Assembly (NCBI RefSeq): GCF_017115165.1
Contig: NZ_JABXKF010000057.1
Location: 1-42,272 of the forward strand
Origin: Nostoc sp. LPT
GTDB taxonomy: Bacteria > Cyanobacteriota > Cyanobacteriia > Cyanobacteriales > Nostocaceae
Direction: 5' to 3'
Length of the DNA: 42,272 bases
Each line of letters starts with the position of its first letter. Position 1 is the first letter of the stretch. The notes beneath the pieces are model-generated. The model saw only the letters and a list, made by a program, of their open reading frames with translations. It was not told the origin of the DNA and ran no database searches. This document shows positions 8,846-17,364 of the stretch, in pieces. The translations under genes and the position numbers were made by a program.

Positions 8846-9589
8846 ATGACTATTGCTCAAGAATTAGATTCTCAAGAAGGCATCTGTCAAGATGTTATAT
8901 TCCCTCCTGGTGATTTATATAGCGATGAACCTCCCTTGGAAAGCGAACTTCATCTAGAGCAAATCATGCTCTTACTCAAATGCCTAAAATGGCTATGGCG
9001 AGATAGAAATGATTTCTATGCAGCTGGAAATCTGACTATTTACTACAGTCCACGCCAACGCAAATCAGAACACTTCCGAGGACCAGATTTTTTTGTTGTG
9101 CTGGGATGTGAACGTAAAACCCGTAAAAGCTGGGTAGTTTGGGAAGAAGATGGCAAATATCCGAATGTAATTCTAGAAATTTTGTCTGACTCAACAGCGA
9201 ATACTGACAAAGATTTAAAGAAAACAATTTATCAAGATACCTTCCGCACACCCGATTATTTTTGGTTTGACCCTTACACACAAGAATTTGCGGGATTTCA
9301 TTTAGTAGATGGAGAATATCAACCTCTACAAGCAAGTGAACAAGGATATTTGTGGAGTCATCAACTAGATTTATATTTGGGAGTTTATGAAGGTTTATTG
9401 CGGTTTTTTACACGAGAAGGGCAACTAATACCAACACCGGAAGAAACGGCAGAACAGGTACAGCAAAAAGCTGAACAAGCCGAACAAAAAGCTGAACAAG
9501 CTGAACAAAAAGCTGAACAAGCCGAACAAAAAGCTGAACGTTTAGCAGCAAAACTGCGGGAGTTAAATATCAATCCAGATACAATTTAG
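8846..9589 (+). CDS. Uma2/DUF820 family endonuclease-like protein with C-terminal heptad coiled coil
   Basis: This 247-residue protein belongs to the Uma2 (DUF820) family, which is highly expanded in cyanobacteria and has a PD-(D/E)XK nuclease-like fold of unknown biological role. The core shows GPDFFVVLGCERK, VILEILSDST and DLKKTIYQDTFRTPDYFWFDP, where the conserved Asp, Glu and Lys of the fold fall. After residue 200 comes a coiled coil made of the 7-residue unit AEQKAEQ repeated about four times, followed by AERLAAKLRELNI. At the DNA level this is a 21-bp tandem repeat. Coiled-coil tails like this are common in the family. No operon partner is evident; it follows the broken toxin gene by 89 bp. 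Confidence 0.85.
   Translation: MTIAQELDSQEGICQDVIFPPGDLYSDEPPLESELHLEQIMLLLKCLKWLWRDRNDFYAAGNLTIYYSPRQRKSEHFRGPDFFVVLGCERKTRKSWVVWEEDGKYPNVILEILSDSTANTDKDLKKTIYQDTFRTPDYFWFDPYTQEFAGFHLVDGEYQPLQASEQGYLWSHQLDLYLGVYEGLLRFFTREGQLIPTPEETAEQVQQKAEQAEQKAEQAEQKAEQAEQKAERLAAKLRELNINPDTI
9453..9540 (+). repeat. 21-bp tandem repeat inside the Uma2-like gene
   Basis: About four copies of a 21-bp unit encode AEQKAEQ. The copies differ only at silent positions (GCC/GCT), so copy number can probably change by slippage without breaking the frame. Confidence 0.8.
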
Positions 9590-9601
9590 ACCAGAGCTAT
9601 T

Positions 9602-12343
9602 TTATTTAGGATAGTGTTCTGCTAAAAACTCCTCAGCTTCAGTCTTATCTTTAATTACTCCATCCAAGGTAGCAGCAAGCATATCATCTAATATTTGTCG
9701 ATATTGAGGTCCTGGTTTGTAACCTAGTTTTTTTAAATCATTGCCATTCAATAGTGGCTGCACATTAGCCCAAACAGTTAAATATTCCCAAATCTGATGT
9801 CTAAGCGATGGCGGACTTTGCACAGCGATTAAAATCAGCATTGGTAAATCGTACTGTCGCAACAACTGCATTACTTGACTAGGACTTTGACACTTAGGTA
9901 AAGATTCCATTACCTCAGTTTGAGCGGAAGCCAAGTTTTGCAAGCGTTTAACACCATCTTCTTGCAGTTGTAAGTTCTTTGCTACTTTTGCCCGATATTG
10001 TGGTGCTAGATGGGCGATTAACGCTTCTAAACGCATTTCCCAATGAATGAGGGTTGGTTGCGGGTCAAATCGCCGCAAACAGCGTTCTAGCAAACGTAAT
10101 TGTCGCAAGAGTTCTGCGTTTAGCTTCAGGGTAGGATGGATGCATTGCAATGCCTCTAAGTTATCGAGTAACTGTAAAGCTGATTTCCAGTAGGGGGCTT
10201 CTAGGATGTGTTTTAATTCTGTTTTCAGTCGAGTTTGCAGGGCTGGAGTTCTGCTATTCTCTTGAGCAGTGCGATCGTAAACACCACTGTTGATGGCATA
10301 ACGGATAAACTCTTCAGTTTGCGATTCTATCTGAAATCCGAAGCGCACCGCAAAGCGCACGCCACGAAAAATCCGGGTGGGGTCTTCGATAAAGCTATTG
10401 GCGTGTAAAACCCGAATTTGTTTAGCTTGTAAATCCAGTAATCCACTAAAAAAATCGAGTAATTCACCAGTACGAGGGGAAGTCAGGCGCAAGGCGAGGG
10501 CGTTGATGGTAAAATCTCGGCGATACAAATCTTGACGAATGGAACTCGCCTCAACTTCTGGATTTGCGGCTGGATAAGGATAGAATTCTGTTCTAGCAGT
10601 GGCAATATCTACCCAGAGAGAATCTAATTCTGGGTCTTTGTGCCACAACAAAGCCGCAGTTTGAAAAGCTCCGTGGATTTCTAAGCGAGCCATAGGGTAA
10701 AGTTGTTGGAGTGCCTTTGCTAATTCCACACCAGCACCGACATCTGCTGATTTATGAAAGCCATCAACCACAAGATCGATATCTTTAATCATCAAAGTGC
10801 CCGCTACTGCTTTTGTTAATAGCAAATCCCGCACCGCACCGCCTACTAGATAAAGATGCCAACCCCGTTTTTCTGCCTCTTGCGATGCTGTAGTGAGTAA
10901 TTGCCACAGTTGGGGAGCAAGGCGATTTTGCAATTCAGTGCTGAGAGGAATTTTAAATTTTGTTAGCGCAGCGTTAGCGAGTCTGTGAGCGTCATTTTGA
11001 ATTTTGAATTTTTGCTCTTTCTCTTGGTCTTTATCCCTTTCTTGATGCAATTCCCGCAAGACATCAGTACGGGTGACAATGCCCATTAACTGCTCATTTT
11101 CCAATACTGGTAAGCGTCCGATATCATAAGTCACCATCAGTGACTCAATTTGTGGTAATGTCGTATCTTGTGTAATCGTTTTGAGATTCTTGGTCATGTA
11201 GCCCTTGACTGGTGCATGACTAAATCCGTGGTGTAAGGCGATATCAATATCCCGCCGCGAAATAATACCTACTAGTTGCCCTTGAGTATCGACTACGAAT
11301 AAACCAGAGTGTCCATAGCGTAATAAAATGCGCTGGGCTTCGGCAATTGTGGTTTCAGGCAGAATCGTGCGGACAGGAGAAGACATCAAATCCCTAGCAG
11401 TGAGGGGATGGGGAATTTGTGCTTTTATCCCGTCAAGGAGTTGTTTTAATATTGCCTGCGAATCAACTCCCCTTAGATTTAGCGATGCGGCTTGCGAATG
11501 ACCGCCGCCACCCAAGAGTTGGAATAATAGGTTAAGATTCGTTTTGGAAATTTGCGATCGCCCAATTACAGTTAAGCGTGAATCCTCTTCACCTAAAGGA
11601 TACTCGTTAGCCAACAGTAGGGCATCAATTTCGGTTAATTCCACAAGTTCCGAAGCTAGGCTCGATAGCCCTGGCACAAAAGCCTCAGTTTTCAAAGTTA
11701 CCCAAGCAACCGTATATCCATGTAGACAGATATCTTCTAAACTTTCCAGTGCCTCAGTTAATAGCTGCTGCAATTGCGGAGATAATCCGGGGTCACGGTA
11801 GGTGGAAATTACTGATAAACTAGCCCCTTGTTGCATCAACCAAGCCAAAGCTAAGGCATCCCGTGGTGTGGACTGGTCATATGTCAAAGAGCCAGTGTCA
11901 ACGTGGATACCCAAAGCCATCACAGTTGCTTCGGCAGGAGTCAAGGAAATTTCCTGTTGTTGCAATTGCTCAACGATTAAAGTTGTGGCGGCTCCTACTG
12001 AGTCAATATGCGATCGCGTCGCGGGAATATCTGATTCTTGTCCTAAGTGATGGTCATAAACTATAATCTCTTTTAAACTAGGTAAATCTAACCACTGGGC
12101 AGCTTTACCCAAGCGATCGCGCTGTTGTGTATCCACCACAGTCAAAGAGCGAATTTTTTCTGGATTCACCGAACGGCGTTCAATCAGAGGATATTCATCC
12201 CGATGCAATGCTAAAAAATCCCGTACCGTAGGATGAGAGCCGCCAGTTAGCACAATCTTGCTTCCCGATAGTAGGCGTGTTAACCCTACTGCTGCTCCTA
12301 ATGCGTCAAAATCTGCTGTTGTGTGGCAAAGAATTAAATCCAT
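9602..12343 (-). CDS. DHH-CBS-tRNA nucleotidyltransferase (CCA/A-adding family) fusion protein
   Basis: This protein of about 913 residues has three parts. Residues 1-310 are a DHH/DHHA1 phosphoesterase-like domain (TTADFDALGAA, VVDTQQ, VYDHH and a glycine-rich GGGGHSQAA). Residues 315-435 are a pair of CBS domains (DLMSSPVRTI, GIISRRDI, YMTKNL, GIVTRTDV), which usually bind adenosine nucleotides. The rest is a class II poly(A) polymerase/tRNA nucleotidyltransferase with LVGGAVRDLLL, the catalytic DIDLVVDG and RRDFTINALAL. It adds all or part of the 3' CCA to tRNA; some cyanobacteria split CC- and A-addition between two enzymes, so which activity this has is open. I start at ATG 12343 because the longer frame (to 12364) begins inside a heptad repeat. 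The linker near residues 436-470 contains an in-frame dispersed repeat. Confidence 0.9.
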   Translation of the reverse strand: MDLILCHTTADFDALGAAVGLTRLLSGSKIVLTGGSHPTVRDFLALHRDEYPLIERRSVNPEKIRSLTVVDTQQRDRLGKAAQWLDLPSLKEIIVYDHHLGQESDIPATRSHIDSVGAATTLIVEQLQQQEISLTPAEATVMALGIHVDTGSLTYDQSTPRDALALAWLMQQGASLSVISTYRDPGLSPQLQQLLTEALESLEDICLHGYTVAWVTLKTEAFVPGLSSLASELVELTEIDALLLANEYPLGEEDSRLTVIGRSQISKTNLNLLFQLLGGGGHSQAASLNLRGVDSQAILKQLLDGIKAQIPHPLTARDLMSSPVRTILPETTIAEAQRILLRYGHSGLFVVDTQGQLVGIISRRDIDIALHHGFSHAPVKGYMTKNLKTITQDTTLPQIESLMVTYDIGRLPVLENEQLMGIVTRTDVLRELHQERDKDQEKEQKFKIQNDAHRLANAALTKFKIPLSTELQNRLAPQLWQLLTTASQEAEKRGWHLYLVGGAVRDLLLTKAVAGTLMIKDIDLVVDGFHKSADVGAGVELAKALQQLYPMARLEIHGAFQTAALLWHKDPELDSLWVDIATARTEFYPYPAANPEVEASSIRQDLYRRDFTINALALRLTSPRTGELLDFFSGLLDLQAKQIRVLHANSFIEDPTRIFRGVRFAVRFGFQIESQTEEFIRYAINSGVYDRTAQENSRTPALQTRLKTELKHILEAPYWKSALQLLDNLEALQCIHPTLKLNAELLRQLRLLERCLRRFDPQPTLIHWEMRLEALIAHLAPQYRAKVAKNLQLQEDGVKRLQNLASAQTEVMESLPKCQSPSQVMQLLRQYDLPMLILIAVQSPPSLRHQIWEYLTVWANVQPLLNGNDLKKLGYKPGPQYRQILDDMLAATLDGVIKDKTEAEEFLAEHYPK
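10961..11011. repeat. Dispersed repeat inside the tRNA nucleotidyltransferase gene
   Basis: TTAGCGCAGCGTTAGCGAG and then TTTTGAATTTTGAATTTTTG lie in the reading frame between the CBS pair and the nucleotidyltransferase domain. Similar AATTTTGAATT blocks occur between genes at 20779-20801 and 41286-41326. Confidence 0.6.
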
Positions 12344-12351
12344 AGTTTTAC

Positions 12352-12400
12352 AGTCATTAGTCATTAGTCATTGATACTTAGACAAAGAACAAATGACAAA
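12352..12400. repeat. Convergent heptad repeat element (STRR type)
   Basis: GTCATTAGTCATTAGTCATT, an 8-nt spacer, then GACAAAGAACAAATGACAAA. It lies directly upstream of the tRNA nucleotidyltransferase start. Confidence 0.7.
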
Positions 12401-12501
12401 AATGTTGCAATTTCTGCTAGCTTAAAAATAATAAGAAAGTGTCAGTGTCGCCCTTTAGGATATTCTATCCTTAGTATTTCGCTGTATTGGGAGAAGCAAA
12501 A

Positions 12502-12690
12502 ATGACCATAATATTCCAATTTGCCTTGATAGGTTTAGTGGTGTTATCTTTTGTCCTCGTTGTTGGAGTTCCGGTTGCTTACGCCACTCCCCAAAATTGG
12601 GGTGAATCTAAAAAACTGCTCTGGCTTGGTTCTGGTGTCTGGATTGGTTTGGTGTTTTTAGTTGGTTTGTTAAACTTTTTTGTTGTGTAG
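12502..12690 (+). CDS. psbZ: Photosystem II protein PsbZ (Ycf9)
   Basis: This 62-residue protein is PsbZ, a two-helix subunit at the edge of the photosystem II core that stabilises the core and its contact with antenna. The sequence pattern is diagnostic: [20 protein letters not shown] as helix 1, the conserved loop [19 protein letters not shown], and helix 2 [19 protein letters not shown]. The length is exactly that of the family. I chose ATG 12502, which follows GGGAGAAG at a good distance, rather than the frame start at 12487. ribH follows in the same direction about 190 bp downstream, an order seen in other cyanobacteria. Confidence 0.97.
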   Translation: MTIIFQFALIGLVVLSFVLVVGVPVAYATPQNWGESKKLLWLGSGVWIGLVFLVGLLNFFVV

Positions 12691-12883
12691 GCGACGGCTT
12701 CGCTCTGGCGCAGGCACATAATATAAGAACTAGAGGGGCAGAAAAGCCAAGGTCAAAGGTTAAGGGAAACAAGGGATTTTTTCTTTTTCCTGATAACCTC
12801 ATCCTGACCACGCTTTCCTGCTCCTCTACATTTAAATAAGAATATGTATATTGGCCAAAAGTATAGTTGATAAAGAGGCAGTC

Positions 12884-13462
12884 ATGGTAGTTTTCGAGGG
12901 AACTTTTACCCAAACGGAGCCTTTGCGGTTTGCAGTGGTGATTGGTCGATTCAATGACCTCGTTACCGGAAAGCTGCTAGAGGGATGTCAAGATTGTTTA
13001 AAACGTCACGGTGTAGACCCTAATCCCCAAGGTAATCAAGTGGACTATGTTTGGGTTCCGGGAAGTTTTGAAGTACCTTTAGTAGCTCGCCAATTAGCAA
13101 TTTCCCATCGTTATGATGCTGTAATTTGTCTTGGCGCAGTCATTCGAGGACAAACCCCCCATTTTGATTACGTATCCTCAGAGGTTTCTAAAGGCATTGC
13201 CGCCGCTAGCTTTCAAACTGGGGTGCCAGTAATTTTTGGCATTTTGACAGTAGATACTATGCAGCAGGCCCTAGAACGGGCAGGCATAAAAGGTAATCAT
13301 GGCTGGGATTACGCTCTGAATGCCCTAGAAATGGCTAGCCTGATGCGGCAACTGCGTTCTAACCTGGCAGAGCCATATTCTCGTAATAGCCAGTCTTTAC
13401 CACCCTCTTTTCAAAGTACCAGTGTCGGCAATTTAACTGTGGAGTCAGAAGAACTCGGCTAA
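12884..13462 (+). CDS. ribH: 6,7-dimethyl-8-ribityllumazine synthase
   Basis: This 192-residue enzyme condenses 5-amino-6-ribitylamino-uracil with dihydroxybutanone phosphate to give lumazine, the step before riboflavin. Family motifs are clear: [14 protein letters not shown] near residue 24, [15 protein letters not shown] near 60-75, the substrate-binding [15 protein letters not shown] with catalytic His, [22 protein letters not shown], and [17 protein letters not shown] Ser/Pro-rich tail of about 30 residues extends beyond the usual bacterial length, as is common in cyanobacteria. ATG 12884 is chosen because AGAGG precedes it by 7 nt; the frame is open to a TTG at 12851. No FMN riboswitch is visible upstream. 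Confidence 0.95.
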   Translation: MVVFEGTFTQTEPLRFAVVIGRFNDLVTGKLLEGCQDCLKRHGVDPNPQGNQVDYVWVPGSFEVPLVARQLAISHRYDAVICLGAVIRGQTPHFDYVSSEVSKGIAAASFQTGVPVIFGILTVDTMQQALERAGIKGNHGWDYALNALEMASLMRQLRSNLAEPYSRNSQSLPPSFQSTSVGNLTVESEELG

Positions 13463-13464
13463 TC

Positions 13465-13554
13465 CGTCATTAGTCATTTGTCCTTTGTCATTTGTTTAAA
13501 GTTACTAAGCATCAATTAATGACCAATGACCAATGACCAATGACCAATGACCAA
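13465..13554. repeat. Convergent heptad repeat element (STRR type)
   Basis: GTCATTAGTCATTTGTCCTTTGTC, then the spacer TTTAAAGTTACTAAGCATC, which is identical to that of the element at 2911-3013, then AATGACC heptads. It begins 3 nt after the ribH stop. Confidence 0.85.
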
Positions 13555-13610
13555 ATTAAGGGGTTGACAATGACAAATAAATCTGAGATATTAGTATTTG
13601 GGTGATGATC

Positions 13611-13682
13611 GCGGGTATAGCTCAGTGGTAGAGCGTCACCTTGCCAAGGTGAATGTCGCGCGTTCGAATCGCGTTACCCGCT
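13611..13682 (+). tRNA. trnG-GCC: tRNA-Gly (anticodon GCC)
   Basis: The 72-nt sequence folds as a full cloverleaf. The acceptor stem is GCGGGTA/TACCCGC, the D stem GCTC/GAGC, the anticodon stem TCACC/GGTGA with loop TTGCCAA (anticodon GCC), and the T arm has GTTCGAATC. The 3' CCA is not encoded in register. A hairpin with a T-run follows. Confidence 0.96.
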
Positions 13683-13690
13683 TCCAACTA

Positions 13691-13742
13691 AAACCTCTTG
13701 AATTTAACAATTCCAAGAGGTTTAGTGTTTTTAGGGTGCGTT
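13691..13742 (+). terminator. Rho-independent terminator after tRNA-Gly
   Basis: A perfect 10-bp stem AAACCTCTTG/CAAGAGGTTT (13691-13733) is followed by AGTGTTTTT, 9 nt after the tRNA end. Confidence 0.85.
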
Positions 13743-14356
13743 GAAGTGTTCGTAGATTAGCTCTGCACTCTTGTAAACTGCTCCAAATATGGACAGATCG
13801 GTCAAGATTAGCCACAATCTACATATTTGGATATTTGGACAAAGAGTTACACATTACAATAATAGATGTTTTAGCAATTCCCGCTTTGCAAACGCTTGTG
13901 AACTTTAAGGAATAGAGATTGGATCTAATATCGATCTAACCTTGAGAACCGATAGTAATATATATTGGCCTAAAGGGGAATTAGCGGGTTTGTTGATGTG
14001 TATTGTTTACGAGCGTAGCCTTCCCAAAGGATTTGCTTTAGGAGTGGTTGCTACCTATGCTTAAAATTGTACCAGGTGTGTCAGCATAATAAATCCCCAA
14101 AAACGCAACCACATTACCTTGAAAGCGACAGATGAAAAGAAGGAAGTTTTTAAACAAGATCGCCAGTTACGGGGAAAGACTACAAATAGATAACTCCGTA
14201 CTAATTTGGCAACTAGTATACTTAAAGTTAGCTGCATCTACTATATTTAATCAGGACAATGTTTGTATCGCTTTTCTATGTATATAAACACAGAAGCCTC
14301 TAAGGCATTATATTCTCGCAGTTCATGTAAAACACGCTCAAGTTATTAGAACGCTT
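13743..14356. other. Intergenic spacer upstream of the zinc-ribbon gene
   Basis: About 600 bp without a convincing gene. It contains an inverted pair CCAAATAT/ATATTTGG at 13783-13830 plus GGACAGAT, elements also found in the nblA leader, and a dispersed GC-rich block (GAGCGTAGCCTTCCC) near 14010. It presumably holds the promoter of the gene pair at 14357-16034. Confidence 0.4.
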
Positions 14357-14764
14357 GTGCAATCTCAAAAACCCGAAAAAATCGATTTCAATACCGAATA
14401 CCCCTGTCCCTGTCGTCGCCGGGGTCAGTTAATTCCGATTACGCTGACAGAAGCATTTGGTTGCGATCGCTGTCAGCAAATCTTTGTGGTAGAGGATAAT
14501 GGTCATGTCCTAGAACAGCTTTCTACCACCTATCCCTACAAACGGGCTTGGCGTTGGATGGGAAATAGTTGGCATGTTGTCCATCCCCGCTTGGGAGAAA
14601 GCTATCTGCCTATAGCACTTGGCATTATTTTCGTGCTAGTGATTATATGGCTGCCATTAGCACTGCGATTGGCAAATGGTTCCAGCATTATTGCTTGGGC
14701 AATGGTGGCGGTGCTATTGGCTATTCTGCCAGCGCTAATGGTCTGGCTTACCTACAGACGTTAA
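14357..14764 (+). CDS. Zinc-ribbon membrane protein, unknown function
   Basis: This 135-residue protein starts with a GTG codon. The N-terminal cytoplasmic part holds four cysteines in a zinc-ribbon arrangement (CPC near 17-19 and CDRC near 36-39). The segment ending near residue 80 is rich in aromatic residues (WRWMGNSWHVV), and two hydrophobic helices follow (about 82-103 and 109-131). I do not recognise a named family. The stop lies 4 bp before proA in the same direction, so the two are surely co-transcribed and probably translationally coupled. Whether it has anything to do with proline synthesis is unknown. Confidence 0.8.
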   Translation: MQSQKPEKIDFNTEYPCPCRRRGQLIPITLTEAFGCDRCQQIFVVEDNGHVLEQLSTTYPYKRAWRWMGNSWHVVHPRLGESYLPIALGIIFVLVIIWLPLALRLANGSSIIAWAMVAVLLAILPALMVWLTYRR

Positions 14765-14768
14765 CTCA

Positions 14769-16034
14769 ATGACTGTTGAAGTTTTAGATGACCACCCCGA
14801 ACCGATTACTAGTGCCCAACGAGCCTATCAAGCTTCCCTAAAGTTGGGACTCACAAAGGGAGCAGACCGCAGTCGTGCAGTATTAGCAATGGCCAAGGCG
14901 ATTGAGCGCTCATTTGATGACATTCTAGAAGCTAATACCTTGGATTTAGAAGCCAGTCGGGAAATGGCAGTGCCTGAGCTGATATTGGATTGGCTGAAGC
15001 TGACTCCCACAAGGCTAGAGATGACAGTAGACATTTTACAACGGTTGGGGGAACTATCAGATCCGTTGCGACGCGTCAGAACTGCTGATTATCAACTGGA
15101 AGATTCCCAAAGTTACACCCAATTAATGCCTTTGGGAGTGATTGGATTTATTTATGAGGCGTTTCCCGATTTAGGGGCGATCGCAGCGGGTTTTTGTATC
15201 AAAACTGGCAATTGTATAATTCTCAAAGGCAGCACCGAAGCTAGCCATTCCAACACCGCCATCGCTGAGGCACTGCAAAATGCGATCGCAGAAGTTGGAC
15301 TCACACCAGGTTGTGTAGAACTGATTACAGCCGAACATGGTGCTTCGATTCGGGATTTAGTCACCCAAGACCAGTACATGAATTTAGTGATTCCCTACGG
15401 ACGTTCTAGCTTAGTGCAGCAGGTAGTCCGACAGTCAACTTGCCCAGTTTTAAAGTCAGCGATGGGTAACTGTTACCTCTACTGGTCGCTGAATAGCAGC
15501 TTGGAAATGGTGCGTTGGATGATTCTTAATAGCCATCAAAGTGAACCCGATCAAGTCAACGCCATTGAAAAGGTACTAATTCATCGTCAAGCCTTGCCAT
15601 CATCTTTAGCCGTTTTATGGAATAGCTTGATAGAAAAAGGCTTTGAAATTAAAGGAGATGCTGAACTAGTACAAGCCTTTCCCCAATTGCAGCTAGTGAA
15701 GGAAGGCGAATGGGGAAACCCTTATTTAACGAGGACAGTAGCTTTTAAACTGGTGGATAGCTTAGAGGCTGCGATCGCCTGGATTAATGAATACAGCAGT
15801 GGTCATGCCGACTCCATCGTGACTGAATCCTACCAGGAAAGTCGGCAGTTTGCCTTAGGAGTTACTAGTGCCTCTACCTACATCAACACTTCTCCGCGTT
15901 TTTCCCGTAACCCTTCGCGGGGAGATTCAGTATTTCTCGGCATGTCTAACCAAAAAGGTCATCGTCGGGGATTTATCAGCCTGGAAACTTTGACCACCGT
16001 TAAGCACATTGTTCAGGGAAATGGCAGGTTTTAA
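14769..16034 (+). CDS. proA: Glutamate-5-semialdehyde dehydrogenase (gamma-glutamyl phosphate reductase)
   Basis: This 421-residue protein has the length and fold pattern of ProA, which reduces gamma-glutamyl phosphate to glutamate semialdehyde with NADPH in proline synthesis. Visible motifs include PLGVIGFIYEAFPD near 121-134, KTGNCIILKGSTEASHSN near 145-162, the catalytic Cys at 235 in GNCYLYW, and SPRFSRNPSRGDS near the end. Around the catalytic Cys the usual GNCHxYVD is changed to GNCYLYW, and NARTQRP to NSHQSEP, so this is the divergent type of ProA. Many cyanobacteria carry two proA-like genes; this may be the second. It is coupled to the zinc-ribbon membrane gene upstream. Confidence 0.88.
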   Translation: MTVEVLDDHPEPITSAQRAYQASLKLGLTKGADRSRAVLAMAKAIERSFDDILEANTLDLEASREMAVPELILDWLKLTPTRLEMTVDILQRLGELSDPLRRVRTADYQLEDSQSYTQLMPLGVIGFIYEAFPDLGAIAAGFCIKTGNCIILKGSTEASHSNTAIAEALQNAIAEVGLTPGCVELITAEHGASIRDLVTQDQYMNLVIPYGRSSLVQQVVRQSTCPVLKSAMGNCYLYWSLNSSLEMVRWMILNSHQSEPDQVNAIEKVLIHRQALPSSLAVLWNSLIEKGFEIKGDAELVQAFPQLQLVKEGEWGNPYLTRTVAFKLVDSLEAAIAWINEYSSGHADSIVTESYQESRQFALGVTSASTYINTSPRFSRNPSRGDSVFLGMSNQKGHRRGFISLETLTTVKHIVQGNGRF

Positions 16035-16102
16035 ATAATTCGTAATTTCTACAGTAGAATTCGGAATTTTGAAGTAAAACTATCTCAAATCACTGTGAAT
16101 AA

Positions 16103-17116
16103 TTAAATTCCCCACACCTCAACGGTGCTGTCTCCACTCCAAACAAATAGTCTTTGTCCATCTGAGCTAATTGCAAGACGAGTAATTGACGATGAGTGAC
16201 TTGTGAGACTACAAAGTTCATATCCTGTCGGAATATTCCACACTTTAATGGTTCCATTTTCTCGACTACCACTAAGTAAAAAGCGTTGGTCGTGGCTAAC
16301 AGTAATTACAGGCATATACCCTGAAAGGCTTAAGGTGCAAATTACTTGTTGTGTTTGCCAATCCCATATTTTATACTTTTGGTAAAAGCCTTGTTCTGGA
16401 GTTATTAAAACTTGCGAATTTGAATAGATAAAATTATGACCCAGTTCAAACATAGAAATATAGAAAATTATTTCTCCTATTTGTATATCCCACAATTCAA
16501 AAATTTCTCCGTCAACAGCATTTAAAAATGATTGACCATCTGGGCTAAAGGCAATATACCAAAACCAATCTGAGCGCCGATGTGTACTGAAGATTTTTTC
16601 TTTTGTTTTTAGATCCCACACTTCAGCATAATCATTACAATTCCAAAGTCCTAAAACGCGATTATTGGGTGCGATCGCGATTTGATCGAATTCCTTCGTT
16701 GCTTCTGGCTGAAATGTGCATATTACTCGTTTTGTTTGCATATTCCACACTTGAACTATGTTGTCATAATTACAAGTAACTAAGGTTTGCAACTCTTGAT
16801 TTATATCTACACAAGCTATCCTGCAAACTTCATCTGTATACCTTTCAATAGTAAAAAGATACTCAAAAAATAAATATGGGTTGTATAGCTGTAATGCCAG
16901 TTTAGTTTTTGGCTCTGTACTTTCTTGAAGTAGCCAATAAGCTGCTTCTTGAACATCAACTTCTGAGTTCTGTAAAGCTTGAATAATCAAGTCTAAGCCA
17001 GCTTCTCCATACTCAAAAGCATCTAGAAGGGCATCAATTTTTTCTTCAACCTTTCCATGCGTCAGCAATTGCTTAACTCTTTCAATCCCTCCTAAAGCTG
17101 CATCGTTAACTGTCAT
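16103..17116 (-). CDS. HEAT-like/WD40 repeat protein
   Basis: This 337-residue soluble protein begins with a short helical region (about 1-75) of HEAT type: GGIERVKQLLTHGKVEEKID, DLIIQALQNSEVDVQEAAYWLLQES. The rest is a beta propeller of WD40 repeats, with units ending in VQVWNM, AEVWDL, FELWDI, YKIWDW, IKVWNI and VEVWGI. Six or seven blades fit the length. The fold is a protein-binding scaffold; no enzyme motif is visible. Similar HEAT-WD40 proteins are abundant in filamentous cyanobacteria. It is transcribed away from phoD, with the Pho box region between them. Confidence 0.88.
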   Translation of the reverse strand: MTVNDAALGGIERVKQLLTHGKVEEKIDALLDAFEYGEAGLDLIIQALQNSEVDVQEAAYWLLQESTEPKTKLALQLYNPYLFFEYLFTIERYTDEVCRIACVDINQELQTLVTCNYDNIVQVWNMQTKRVICTFQPEATKEFDQIAIAPNNRVLGLWNCNDYAEVWDLKTKEKIFSTHRRSDWFWYIAFSPDGQSFLNAVDGEIFELWDIQIGEIIFYISMFELGHNFIYSNSQVLITPEQGFYQKYKIWDWQTQQVICTLSLSGYMPVITVSHDQRFLLSGSRENGTIKVWNIPTGYELCSLTSHSSSITRLAISSDGQRLFVWSGDSTVEVWGI

Positions 17117-17202
17117 AAATTCTTTACTATTTTGCTGGTGGGTCTAAATGGGCCACAAATTTATCCCAGTTTCAATGCCCAATCCTCTAATTCAATTTTA
17201 AA

Positions 17203-17232
17203 CTTAACAAAATCTTAATTTCTGCTTGATCC
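17203..17232 (+). promoter_or_regulatory. Pho box (PhoB/SphR operator) upstream of phoD
   Basis: There are three direct 8-bp repeats with 3-bp gaps: CTTAACAA, CTTAATTT and CTTGATCC (17203-17210, 17214-17221, 17225-17232). The 11-bp period and the CTTAAxxx core match the cyanobacterial Pho box. It lies 133 bp before the phoD ATG, so phosphate-starvation induction is expected. Confidence 0.8.
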
Positions 17233-17364
17233 TAGTTTGCTAAGTTCCTTGTGTTTGGTTGAGCAGCAATTAGGAAACAAGTCAAATCAAGCCATTATTT
17301 GTGCTTTTCACAACTGACCTTCCTAAAGTTTGCCAACTGTATTTACATCTGAATAGGGGTGAAT

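Noticed and set aside
12691..12883. Regulatory RNA or FMN riboswitch between psbZ and ribH
   Set aside because: The GC-rich block after psbZ is a dispersed repeat, and the conserved FMN aptamer sequence is not present.
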